From: an uncultured Oceanospirillales bacterium
GTDB taxonomy: Bacteria; Pseudomonadota; Gammaproteobacteria; Xanthomonadales; SZUA-36
Reading direction: 5' to 3'
DNA length: 64,000 nucleotides
Assembly (NCBI GenBank): GCA_913055655.1
Contig: CAJXKA010000001.1
Span: forward strand, 248,001 to 312,000
Shown: positions 56,115 through 64,000 of the stretch, one piece after another
Layout: each line of letters begins with the position of its first letter
How positions within the stretch are numbered: position 1 is the stretch's first letter
Notes under the pieces: generated by a model
What the model saw: only the letters and a program-made list of their open reading frames with translations
Told to the model about the DNA's origin: nothing
Database searches by the model: none
Translations under genes and position numbers: made by a program

Positions 56115-58321
56115 TCTTCCGAGCCCACCAGGCCGCGGCGAACCAGCAGCGGCTGGACGTCCGGCGCGCGGCCGCGGAAGTCCTGGAACAGCGCCATGGC
56201 ATCCTTCGAGCCGCCGCGTGACAACAGCGTGGCGCGGAAATGCTCGCCGTTTTCACGGGTCATGCCACCGTTTTCCTTGAACCACTCCACGGAGTCGGCG
56301 TCCAGCACCTCGCTCCAGATGTAGGAGTAGTAGCCGGCGGAGTAGCCGCCCATGATGTGGGAGAAGTAGGTGCTGCGATAGCGCGGCGGTACCGGGGCGT
56401 AGTCGACACCGGCTTCGGCCAGGGCCTTCGCCTCGAAGTCGAGGACGCCGTCGGCGGCCGGGATTTCATCCGCGGTGCGCTGGTGCCAGGCCTGGTCGAG
56501 CAGGGCGGCAGCCAGGTATTCCGTGGTGGCGTAGCCCTGGTTGAACTTGCTCGAGGCCAGCACCTTGTCCAGCAGCTCACGTGGGATGGCTTCGCCGGTC
56601 TGGTAGTGCACCGCGTAATTGGCCAGCACTTCCGGCCAGTCGGCCCACATCTCGTTCACCTGCGACGGGTACTCGACGAAATCACGCGGCACCGAGGTGC
56701 CGGAGAACGACGGGTACTTCACGTTCGAGAACAGGCCGTGCAGGGCATGGCCGAATTCGTGGAACATCGTCGTGACCTCGGTCCAGGTCAGCAGTGTCGG
56801 CTCGCCTTCCGGCGGTTTCGGCACGTTCAGGTGGTTGGCGACCACGGGCTGTGTACCCATCAGGCCGGACTGCGACACGTAGGCGTTCATCCACGCGCCG
56901 CCACGCTTGGATTCACGGGCGTAAAAGTCGCCGATGAACAGGCCCAGCGTCGAGCCGTCTTCCTCGAAGACCTCCCAGACCTTGACGTCCGGGTGGTAGA
57001 CCGGCAGGTCGGGGCGCGGCTCGAAGGTCAGGCCGAAGACCTGGTTGGCGGCGAAGAACACGCCGTTTTCCAGCACGTTGTTCATTTCCAGGTAGGGCTT
57101 CAGCTCGCCGGCGTCGAAGTCGAATTTCTGCTGGCGCACTTTTTCGGTGTAGAAGTCCCAGTCGGCGGCGGTGATCTCGAATTCGCCACCCTCGGCGTTG
57201 ACCACGGCCTGCAGGTCGGCGGCTTCCTGTTTCGCGTTGGCCACGGCCGGCGGCGCCAGGCTGGCCAGGCGTTCGTTGACGGCGTCTACGGTGCGCGCGG
57301 TCTGGTCTTCCAGCTGGTAGGCCGCGTGGTTCGCGTAACCCAGCAGGGCGGCGCGTTCGGCGCGCAGGCGAGCGACGTTCGTCAGCACTTCGCGGTTGTC
57401 GAATTCGCCGCCACTGCTGCCACGGCCCAGCGAGGTTTCCATGATGCGCTGGCGCAGTTCACGGTTTTCCAGCGAGGACAGTGACGGCTGCTGCGAGGTG
57501 TTGAGCAGCGGGATCACCCACTTGTCGCCCATCTCGCGGGCTTCGGCGGCTTCTTTTGCCGAGGCGATCTCGGTGTCGGTCAGGCCGGCCAGTTCCCCCT
57601 CGCTGTCGACGACGATGGCCTTGCCGTTCACTTCCTTCAGCACGTTCTGGCTGAATGTCGTGGTCAGGGAGGCCAGCTCGGCGTTCAGGGCTTTCAGTTG
57701 TTCCTTCTGCGCGTCGTCCAGCTGCGCGCCGGCGCGGACGAAGTCGCGGTAGGTTTCCTCGACCAGGCGACGGGACTCGGGGTCGAGTTCCAGGCTGTCC
57801 AGAGAGTCGTGAACGGCGCTGACACGCTCGAACAGCGACCCGTTCAGCAGGATGGCGTCGCCATGGGCGGAGAGCTTCGGCGCCAGCTCGGCGCGGGCCT
57901 CGTTGATGGCGTCGTTGGTGTGCGCCGAGACCATGGCGAAGAACACGCGGGACACGCGGTCCAGGGTCTGGCCGGAACGTTCCATGGCGACGAAAGTGTT
58001 GTCAAACGTCGGCGCTTCCGGGTTGTCGGCGATCGCCTGGATCTCGGCCAGCTGTTCTTCCATGCCGGCCTCGAAGGCGGGCAGGTAGTCGGCGTCTTCG
58101 ATCCTGTCGAACTCGGGGTAACCCAGGTACAGCGGGCTGGGGGCCAGGAAGGGGTTGGCGTCGATTTCAGTCACGGTTTCAGTGGTGGTCGTGGTTTCAG
58201 CGGCCGCCGTGGTGGCGGTGTCAGCTTCCGGGGTCGCGGCCTGTTCCGACTCGGGTTTCGAGCAGGCGGCCGCGCTGATGGCGATGGCGACAGCCATGGC
58301 CAGCGGTGTGCGGTATTTCAT
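56111..58321 (-). CDS. M3-family metallopeptidase, lipoprotein form
   Basis: 736 residues. The N terminus (MKYRTPLAMAVAIAISAAAC) has a lipobox ending at Cys20, then an acidic Thr-rich linker. The peptidase domain carries TTMFHEFGHALHGLFSN (HExGH, zinc site, about residue 520) with the third zinc ligand downstream, as in oligopeptidase A and Dcp. The lipid anchor predicts a periplasmic envelope enzyme, while E. coli OpdA and Dcp are soluble. Its stop overlaps the sulfotransferase frame. Confidence 0.93.
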   Translation of the reverse strand: MKYRTPLAMAVAIAISAAACSKPESEQAATPEADTATTAAAETTTTTETVTEIDANPFLAPSPLYLGYPEFDRIEDADYLPAFEAGMEEQLAEIQAIADNPEAPTFDNTFVAMERSGQTLDRVSRVFFAMVSAHTNDAINEARAELAPKLSAHGDAILLNGSLFERVSAVHDSLDSLELDPESRRLVEETYRDFVRAGAQLDDAQKEQLKALNAELASLTTTFSQNVLKEVNGKAIVVDSEGELAGLTDTEIASAKEAAEAREMGDKWVIPLLNTSQQPSLSSLENRELRQRIMETSLGRGSSGGEFDNREVLTNVARLRAERAALLGYANHAAYQLEDQTARTVDAVNERLASLAPPAVANAKQEAADLQAVVNAEGGEFEITAADWDFYTEKVRQQKFDFDAGELKPYLEMNNVLENGVFFAANQVFGLTFEPRPDLPVYHPDVKVWEVFEEDGSTLGLFIGDFYARESKRGGAWMNAYVSQSGLMGTQPVVANHLNVPKPPEGEPTLLTWTEVTTMFHEFGHALHGLFSNVKYPSFSGTSVPRDFVEYPSQVNEMWADWPEVLANYAVHYQTGEAIPRELLDKVLASSKFNQGYATTEYLAAALLDQAWHQRTADEIPAADGVLDFEAKALAEAGVDYAPVPPRYRSTYFSHIMGGYSAGYYSYIWSEVLDADSVEWFKENGGMTRENGEHFRATLLSRGGSKDAMALFQDFRGRAPDVQPLLVRRGLVGSED

Positions 58322-58391
58322 CGGGGGTTAACCTCGGCTAATCAAATTTCAGCCCGCTAGCATACCCCAAAGTGCGGTCGCCCGGTTGCCG

Positions 58392-60566
58392 TCAGACGGT
58401 CATCGGTTTGATGGGCAGGTCGCGATGGCGCACCCCCGTGGCGGCGAAAATCGCGCCGGACAGGGCCGGGGCGAAGGTCGGTACGCCGGGCTCGCCAAGG
58501 CCCGTCGGACGGGCGTCGGTATTGGTGAAATACACGTTGATTTCCGGCGGCGCCTCCTGGGCCCGCAGCACCGGGTAGTCGTGGAAATTCGAGTTCACCA
58601 CGGCGCCGTCGCGGAAAGTGACCTCGGTATACAACGCCAGCGACATGCCCATCATCACGGCGCCTTCCATCTGCGCGGTGGCCTGGTCGGGGTTCAGCAC
58701 CAGCCCGCAGTCCACGGCGCAATCGACGCGATGAACCTTGATGTCCTCACCATCGACTTCCGCATGGACCACCATGGCCAGGTACGACTCGAAACTGTGA
58801 TGCACGGCAATGCCCAGGCCGTGGCCTTCAGGCACCTCGCGACCCCAGCCGGCTTTCTCCGCGGCCAGGTTGAGCACCCCCAGGGAGCGTTTCACCTGCT
58901 CGGCCTGCTCGGGGTTGGTGCTGTTGGCGTAGATCTGCCGGTAGAAGTCGAGTGGGTCCTTGTTGGCCTTCTCGGCCAGTTCGTGGGTGAATACGTTGAT
59001 CGCGTAGCCGTAGAAAATCGCGTAGACCGCGCGGTACCAGCCGATGCGGGTGTGCGCGGGCGACAGGCCGGATTCCACCTGCATGTTGGCGATGCCGTAA
59101 GGGTGACCGCTGACTGCGTCCAGGTCGCCCTCGGAGGGTCGCTCCACGCTGGGGTCGAAGGTCGTCCGGATGGCCGGGAACGCGGCACGGTGCAACCAGC
59201 CGGTGACGTTGCCGTCGGCATCCAGCGAGGCTTCGATGCGCTGCGCCGAGAGCGAATGGTAATAGCCGGTCCGGGTGTCCTCTTCGCGCGACCAGGTCAG
59301 GTGGACGGGCGCGCCGACGGCTTTCGACAGCGCGGCGGCTTCCTGGACGTAGTCACATTTGAACTTACGCCCGAAAGCGCCGCCGGCCATCATGACGTGC
59401 ACGATCACACTCTTCGGGTCGCGCTCCAGGTATGCGCCCAGCGTGCGCTGGATGCCGGCCGGGTCCTGGGTGGAGGCCCAGACCTCGACATCGTCTTCGC
59501 GGACCCAGACGGTGCTGGCCATCGGCTCCATTGGCGAATGCGACAGGTGGCCGCCGGTGTAGGTCGCGCCGTGGCGCGTTTCCGCGGCCTCGAAAGCGGC
59601 CGCCAGGTTGCCGCGCTCGTGAACTTTCTCGCAGGACTGCTCAACGCGGCTGACCAGTTCGGCCTTGTAGGCTTTCGAGTCATAGCTGCCGTGCGGACCG
59701 GGCTCGAACTCGACCTGGACCTTCTCCAGCGCGTTCTTCGCCTGCCAGGTGGTGTCGGCGACCACGGCGATGCCGCCCAGGCTGCCGTAGGCATTTTCGA
59801 AGCGCGGAATATGAATAACATCAACCACGCCCGGCATGGCCTTCGCCTCTGCCGCGTCGAACGATTTTACGCTGCCGCCCATGACCGGCACGTGGCGGAT
59901 GGCCGCGTACTTCATGCCCGGCAGGCGGGTATCGGCGCCGTAGGTGCGCCGGCCGGTGACCACGTCCGCCATGTCGTGGCGGGGGATGGGCTGGCCGATG
60001 TAACGGAACTGGTCCGGCGTCTTCAGCTTTGGCGTTTCCGGGATATCCAGTTTGGCCGCGTCGGCGGCCAGTTCACCGTAGCCCAGGGTGCGTTCGTCGT
60101 CGCGGTTTCGCACCACGTGGTTGTCGGCGTAACAGCGCTCAGTGGCGACGCCCCAGCGATTGGCGGCCGCGGTCACCAGCATCGCCTGCGCGGTGGCGCC
60201 GGCCTCGCGCATGGGCGTGAACATCACGTTGATACTTTTCGAGCCACCGGTGCCCTGCGGGCCGTATTTCTCGTCACCGTCGCCCTGCAGCACGGTCACG
60301 CGTGACCAGTCGGCTTCCAGTTCATCGGCCACGGCGGCGGGCAGGGCGGTGGAGATGCCCTGGCCCATTTCGCAGCGGCCGCAATAGAGCACGGTGTCGC
60401 CATTGGGCGCGATGTGGACGAAGGCGTTCAGCTCGGTTTCCGATGCTGCGCTGGCATCGCCGGCAAGCGCTGTGCCGGCGCCGAATCCGATGCCCAGGGT
60501 CAGTCCACCGGCCGCCAGGCCGGAAGACTTCAGGAAATCACGGCGGGTGACGATATGAACGCTCAT
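58392..60566 (-). CDS. Molybdenum hydroxylase large subunit (IorB-like)
   Basis: 724 residues from the ATG at 60566. The N terminus has a twin-arginine signal ([19 protein letters not shown]), so the folded protein is exported. It is a xanthine dehydrogenase family molybdopterin subunit with [12 protein letters not shown] and, near the C terminus, [19 protein letters not shown]. Isoquinoline 1-oxidoreductase is the best known relative; the substrate here is not known. The start overlaps the Fe-S subunit stop (ATGA). Confidence 0.9.
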   Translation of the reverse strand: MSVHIVTRRDFLKSSGLAAGGLTLGIGFGAGTALAGDASAASETELNAFVHIAPNGDTVLYCGRCEMGQGISTALPAAVADELEADWSRVTVLQGDGDEKYGPQGTGGSKSINVMFTPMREAGATAQAMLVTAAANRWGVATERCYADNHVVRNRDDERTLGYGELAADAAKLDIPETPKLKTPDQFRYIGQPIPRHDMADVVTGRRTYGADTRLPGMKYAAIRHVPVMGGSVKSFDAAEAKAMPGVVDVIHIPRFENAYGSLGGIAVVADTTWQAKNALEKVQVEFEPGPHGSYDSKAYKAELVSRVEQSCEKVHERGNLAAAFEAAETRHGATYTGGHLSHSPMEPMASTVWVREDDVEVWASTQDPAGIQRTLGAYLERDPKSVIVHVMMAGGAFGRKFKCDYVQEAAALSKAVGAPVHLTWSREEDTRTGYYHSLSAQRIEASLDADGNVTGWLHRAAFPAIRTTFDPSVERPSEGDLDAVSGHPYGIANMQVESGLSPAHTRIGWYRAVYAIFYGYAINVFTHELAEKANKDPLDFYRQIYANSTNPEQAEQVKRSLGVLNLAAEKAGWGREVPEGHGLGIAVHHSFESYLAMVVHAEVDGEDIKVHRVDCAVDCGLVLNPDQATAQMEGAVMMGMSLALYTEVTFRDGAVVNSNFHDYPVLRAQEAPPEINVYFTNTDARPTGLGEPGVPTFAPALSGAIFAATGVRHRDLPIKPMTV

Positions 60567-61033
60567 GCCGTTTCCTCCGTATCGCCACCGGCGACATCCA
60601 GGATGGCCGCCTTGATGCGGTTGTAGGTGCCACAACGGCAGATGTTGCCCTGCATGGCCTGGTCCACGGCGTCGCGATCCGGTTTGGGGTTACTGTCCAG
60701 GAAGCTGGCGGCGCTCATGATCTGGCCCGCCTGGCAGTAGCCGCACTGGGGTACACGGTGGCGAATCCACGCCAGTTGCAACGGGTGCGATCCATCGGCT
60801 GAAAGCCCCTCGATGGTGGTGATTTCACGTCCGAAAGCGGTGCTGACCGGTGTCAGGCAGGAACGGATGGCCTGGCCGTCCAGGTGCACGGTGCAGGCAC
60901 CGCACAGGCCCATCCCACAGCCGAACTTGGTGCCGGTCAGGTCAAGAATTTCGCGCAGGTACCACAACAGGGGCATGTCGCCGTCCCCATCGAACTCCCG
61001 GGGCTGGCCATTGACGGTGAGGCTTTCAGGCAC
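60563..61033 (-). CDS. 2Fe-2S subunit of molybdenum hydroxylase (IorA-like)
   Basis: 156 residues with two 2Fe-2S sites: plant-type [21 protein letters not shown] at about residues 39-59 and C-terminal CGYCQAGQ plus CRCGTY at about 97-135. It transfers electrons for the catalytic subunit encoded downstream. No third, FAD-binding subunit is seen, as in IorAB systems. Confidence 0.93.
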   Translation of the reverse strand: MPESLTVNGQPREFDGDGDMPLLWYLREILDLTGTKFGCGMGLCGACTVHLDGQAIRSCLTPVSTAFGREITTIEGLSADGSHPLQLAWIRHRVPQCGYCQAGQIMSAASFLDSNPKPDRDAVDQAMQGNICRCGTYNRIKAAILDVAGGDTEETA

Positions 61034-61204
61034 GGTGAACTCCGCTGGATGTGAAAGATGCGACCAGTTTAACCCAGGCGTGAAGCCCCCGGAGTCTTTG
61101 CCCGCTTCGAGTGGCCGTTTCGGAGAAACGTGTTATCGACGATAGGGGCGGCGAAATCATTGCGGCATAATGCATCGACGAGAGCTGATCGGGGGATGAC
61201 TGCA

Positions 61205-61657
61205 ATGGGAGAAGGTAAATCCGGCGACGACCGGCAATTCGGGCTGAGTGACTTCCTGGTACGACTGGCTGCCGCCCTGGCGCTGGTGCTGGTGACCTAC
61301 AATCCGCTCGGCTGGTCCTACGTGCACTGGGTGCGTGACGCGTATTCCGCCACGGAAGGTGGGGGCCTGGGGGCGATCCATTTTTTTGCCGGGGCGCTGT
61401 TGCTGGCGGGCTGGACCGTGTTCCTGGTGGCCACGAAGAACAGCCTGGGCATGCTGGGCACGATCATCAGCGTCGCGGTCATCGGTACGGCGATCTGGCT
61501 GTTGGCGGACCTGGGCGTGGTGCATGCCGATTCCGCCAGCGCGGTGGCCTGGCTGGTGCTGATTGCGCTCGCCGTTTTACTGGCCGTGGGGCTGTCCTGG
61601 TCACATGCCTGGCGGCGACTGAGTGGCCAACTGGAAGTGGATTCGAACGACGGGTGA
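61205..61657 (+). CDS. DUF6524 family membrane protein
   Basis: 150 residues from the ATG at 61205, with GGGGGA eight bases upstream; an ATG at 61196 is possible. Four hydrophobic helices, with FLVRLAAALALVLVTYNPLGW near the N terminus, as in the DUF6524 family. Function unknown. It stands alone between the IorAB genes and the kinase gene. Confidence 0.8.
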   Translation: MGEGKSGDDRQFGLSDFLVRLAAALALVLVTYNPLGWSYVHWVRDAYSATEGGGLGAIHFFAGALLLAGWTVFLVATKNSLGMLGTIISVAVIGTAIWLLADLGVVHADSASAVAWLVLIALAVLLAVGLSWSHAWRRLSGQLEVDSNDG

Positions 61658-61694
61658 CCCCGGTGGGCCGTGTGCGCTGTTCCCAGACGTAAAG

Positions 61695-61737
61695 AGGCCG
61701 GAATTGCTTCCGGCCTCCGGCGGTTGGAACAACCGCT
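61695..61737. other. Two adjacent hairpins after the DUF6524 gene
   Basis: Stem 1: 61695-61704 with 61709-61718 (10 bp, loop TTGC). Stem 2: 61721-61727 with 61731-61737 (7 bp, loop GAA). Neither is followed by a T-run in the plus direction; on the minus strand stem 1 is followed by TTTA, so it may act as a weak terminator of the kinase transcript. Confidence 0.5.
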
Positions 61738-61950
61738 CCCCCTTGCTGAGGGGCAGGCGGGGAATGAATCCGCCGCCTTCACTTAAAACAAGCGTAAAAC
61801 GTCAGCGATTCGTATCATGCTCAATAGTGATACGTTCAGCGCATGAATTGCGTATGTGAGGATAAGGGAGGGAACCGGTGCCTGGTCATCGCCATCACAC
61901 AACGGGCCAGGCAGGGGCGCCACGGATTCGGCGCCACAGACAACCGATCA

Positions 61951-61981
61951 CCGGGGCCGCATATCGGCCCCGGTTTTTTTT
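61951..61981 (+). terminator. Strong orphan Rho-independent terminator
   Basis: A 9-bp GC stem (61951-61959 with 61965-61973), loop CATAT, then eight T at 61974-61981. It ends plus-strand transcripts. The nearest plus-strand gene ends 290 bases upstream. Confidence 0.88.
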
Positions 61982-61993
61982 GCCGCGGAATTC

Positions 61994-64000
61994 TCAGTGG
62001 GCCGCGTCCACCGGCCAGGGCGCCGAACCGGCCCGCAGTGCGGCCAGCGCGTCCCGGCTTTTAATCACGTCCGGGTGGTCATCGGGGAAGAGCCGGGATC
62101 GCGTGGCGAGGGCGTTTTCCAGCAGTTCCGCGGCCTCGTCGGGCCGCCCCAGCTGCCATTCCACCAGCCCCAGGTAATGTTGCGAATGTGCCGTTGAGCG
62201 ATGATCGACGCCGCGTTCAGCTGCCCAGGTTTGCAACGCCGAACGCAGTGCCTCGGCCGCGTCTCCGAACTGGCCCTGGCCGGCCAGGGCCAGGCCCAGG
62301 TTATGGTGACTGAATGCCGTCAGGACGTTTTCCTCGCCCGCCTGTCCCAGCCTTGACGCCAACAGGGCGCGGTGAATTTCCTCCGCGGCCTCATGGTCGC
62401 CTTCCTGCCAGTCCAGCCAGCCGATGGCGTCGAGCGTGGCCTGGGTCCGGGCATGGTCGGGCCCGTATCGACTTTCGGTAATGGTGCGTGCGCGTTCCAG
62501 GGTCGTTCGAGCGGCGCCGGTGTCACCGGCATGCGCCTGGTTGACGCCCAGGGCGATCAGGGCCGGCGCCACCTGTGGATCGGCGGCGCCGTGCGCCGCT
62601 TCCCGGTCCGTCACCGCTTCCTGCGCAACGATCACACCCGCCTCGGGGTGACCCCAGCGGCCCAGCGCCCGTGCCAGTGATTCGGTGGCCATCATGGCGC
62701 GGGGGGCGCGGCGATCCGGGTTACTGCGCCAGGCGGCGATGGCCGCCCGGTAGTGTGTTTCGGCAGCCGCGATCATCCCCAGTGCTTCCTCGGTTTCGGC
62801 CAGGTTGTCCAGCGCCGTCGCGGTCTGGGGATCCATGGCGCCGCGAAGCTCGCCATACAGCCGCGCGGCCTGGGCGAGGTAGGGTTCCGCCTCCGCATCC
62901 CGGCCCCGTGAATGCAGCATGTTGCCCAGGTGGAACAGGGCGTCCGCCAGCGCCAGGTCCCGGGTGCCGCCCAGCTCCAGTTCGCGGATGTCCAGGGCGC
63001 GTTCCAGCGCGGCGATGGCCTCGTCGGTGCGGTCCTGCATCCAGTAGAGGCTGGCGAGACGCTCCCAGGCCACGGCCAGCGCCGCGGGGTGGGGCGGATT
63101 GGCGCCGCGGGCGATCTCCAGGGCTTCCCGGAGCAGCGGCTCGGCCTCTTCGTAACGCATTTCGATGCGAAAAATGTCCCCCAGCAGGCCCAGGCTGTCG
63201 GCGATCGCCGTGTCCGTGGCCGGCAGGTTCGCCCGGCGGATGGACAGGGCAGCGTCCGCCATCGCCCGTGCCGGTTCCAGCGCGTAGACACGCATGTAAA
63301 TCTCGCCGAGGAGTTGCATCAGGCGGGCACGCTCCAGTGGCGGCATGGAGGTCTGTGTCGACAGGTGCTCGGCGCCCAGGTCGAGCAGTTCCCTGGTGGT
63401 CATCCGCTCGGGTTGCCCACTGCGCATGCCGGTGAGTTCGAACAGGTCGACCATGAAGTCGGACAGCTGGCGCGACTCGGCGAGCGCCTCGCGCGCCTGC
63501 AGGGTTTCACGCTGCGCCCGCTGTGCCTCCAGGGTGGCGCGGTGTGCTTCGCCGGACCAGGCCACCAGGCCGACGACCATGGCCACCAGTAACAGCGCAC
63601 CGGCGGCAACCGCGCCGGCATTGCGGCGAATGAACAGGTTGGCGACGTGGGTGAAATCATTGTCACGCGCAGTGATCGGCTGGTGTTCCAGGTAGCGCCC
63701 GAGGTCATGGAGGAATGCCCCGATGGAGCCGTAGCGCTGGTCACGGTCACGCGCAAGCGCTTTCATGACAATGGCGCCCAGGTCACCGGACAGGGTCTTG
63801 ACCAGTCGGTCTGGGCGCGCCGTGCGCTGCGCGGCGATATCGCGCGCGGTTTCCGCCCCCAGGTCCGCCACCTGCTGGGCCGGGGTCAGGGGCGTTTCTT
63901 CCCGGATCCGCCGCCAGACCACGTGCGGCGGGTCGCCGGGGCGGTCGAACGGTCGCTGGGCACACAGCAGTTCGTAAAGCGTCACGCCCAGCGTGTAAAT
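61994..64000 (-). CDS. Ser/Thr protein kinase with TPR repeats, C-terminal part (partial)
   Basis: The last 668 residues of a protein whose start lies beyond the window. The first part (IYTLGVTLYELLCAQRPFD) is the end of a Hanks-type kinase domain, with the C-lobe region KALARDRDQRYGSIGAFLHDL. One membrane helix (AGAVAAGALLLVAMVVGLV, about residue 133) follows, then an array of tetratricopeptide-like repeats, such as RANLPATDTAIADSLGLLGD. The topology suggests a cytoplasmic kinase and an exported TPR sensor part. Such kinases are common in this lineage; the kinase active-site residues are outside the window. Confidence 0.88.
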   Translation of the reverse strand: MYTLGVTLYELLCAQRPFDRPGDPPHVVWRRIREETPLTPAQQVADLGAETARDIAAQRTARPDRLVKTLSGDLGAIVMKALARDRDQRYGSIGAFLHDLGRYLEHQPITARDNDFTHVANLFIRRNAGAVAAGALLLVAMVVGLVAWSGEAHRATLEAQRAQRETLQAREALAESRQLSDFMVDLFELTGMRSGQPERMTTRELLDLGAEHLSTQTSMPPLERARLMQLLGEIYMRVYALEPARAMADAALSIRRANLPATDTAIADSLGLLGDIFRIEMRYEEAEPLLREALEIARGANPPHPAALAVAWERLASLYWMQDRTDEAIAALERALDIRELELGGTRDLALADALFHLGNMLHSRGRDAEAEPYLAQAARLYGELRGAMDPQTATALDNLAETEEALGMIAAAETHYRAAIAAWRSNPDRRAPRAMMATESLARALGRWGHPEAGVIVAQEAVTDREAAHGAADPQVAPALIALGVNQAHAGDTGAARTTLERARTITESRYGPDHARTQATLDAIGWLDWQEGDHEAAEEIHRALLASRLGQAGEENVLTAFSHHNLGLALAGQGQFGDAAEALRSALQTWAAERGVDHRSTAHSQHYLGLVEWQLGRPDEAAELLENALATRSRLFPDDHPDVIKSRDALAALRAGSAPWPVDAAH

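Larger units (their letters stand above)
61658..61993. other. Intergenic region with several hairpins, candidate small RNA
   Basis: 336 bases with no supported protein gene. It contains two hairpins (61695-61718 and 61721-61737), an inverted repeat (CGTATCA at 61811-61817 with TGATACG at 61828-61834), further stem sequences (GCCTGG with CCAGGC, GGCGCC with GGCGCC), and an intrinsic terminator. The terminator points in the plus direction and has no gene next to it. A transcript from about 61840 to 61981 is conceivable. Confidence 0.5.

Noticed and set aside
55678-56256. Separate protein of 192 residues on the minus strand
   Set aside because: It is an out-of-frame shadow of the sulfotransferase and the peptidase end; composition is Arg/Ala-rich and no motif appears.
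58386-60305. Long open frame on the plus strand opposite the molybdenum hydroxylase
   Set aside because: High-GC antisense shadow; low-complexity Gly/Ala/Arg/His sequence without domain.
61843-62064. Small protein gene crossing the orphan terminator
   Set aside because: The frame runs through the terminator and into the kinase gene on the other strand; composition is not protein-like.

Overview
The window is chromosomal DNA of a high-GC (mid-60s % by eye) gammaproteobacterium. The best match is the Xanthomonadales / Wenzhouxiangella side of the class. Support comes from a MurL-MurD2 pair (the alternative D-glutamate route described in Xanthomonas), a sufR-sufBCDS operon, a TfpX/TfpZ-type pilin accessory gene, a LytS-type histidine kinase and Hda next to a PerM-type permease. 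No ribosomal RNA, tRNA, CRISPR array, transposase or integrase was found.

Layout. 0-8 kb is housekeeping: the end of a PerM-like permease, hda, a lipoprotein, a DUF805 membrane protein, a three-gene transhydrogenase operon (pntA1-pntA2-pntB) and the MurNAc-recycling pair amgK-murU. 8-13.7 kb is the Fe-S assembly operon sufR-sufB-sufC-sufD-sufS, interrupted by two kinds of intergenic repeat. 13.7-25.9 kb is a surface-glycan island of visibly lower GC: three glycosyltransferases (one a double-domain fusion), three FkbM-type methyltransferases, a two-domain methyltransferase-like protein with a coiled coil, and three sulfotransferase-like P-loop proteins. 26-32.3 kb holds an EF-G paralogue and the divergent cluster murL-murD2-GNAT. 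32.3-35.8 kb is an MCE/Mla-type lipid transport operon. 35.9-40 kb has PAP2 phosphatase, upp, a LysE exporter, a TfpX/TfpZ-like protein and an orphan LytS-type kinase.

40-56 kb is a second surface-polysaccharide region: GT4, GT2, DUF2304, a large membrane protein, another GT4, a Wzm/Wzt ABC exporter, GT2, a sulfotransferase-like protein, a GT14 fusion, a GT2_4-type enzyme, rmlC-rmlA-rmlB and a sulfotransferase whose reading frame has no ATG/GTG/TTG start. 56-64 kb has an M3 peptidase lipoprotein, a two-subunit molybdenum hydroxylase (IorAB-like), a DUF6524 membrane protein, an orphan terminator that may mark a small RNA, and the C-terminal part of a Ser/Thr kinase-TPR protein running off the end.

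How parts connect. AmgK and MurU make UDP-MurNAc from recycled MurNAc. MurD2 and MurL (with MurC, not in the window) would take UDP-MurNAc to the D-Glu-containing precursor. The two glycan regions share two paralogous families (a GT2_4 glycosyltransferase and a P-loop sulfotransferase-like protein), so they may build or decorate related sulfated, methylated surface glycans. The least described parts are the island at 14.9-25.9 kb, the heptamer repeat arrays that begin at stop codons, and two orphan terminators.
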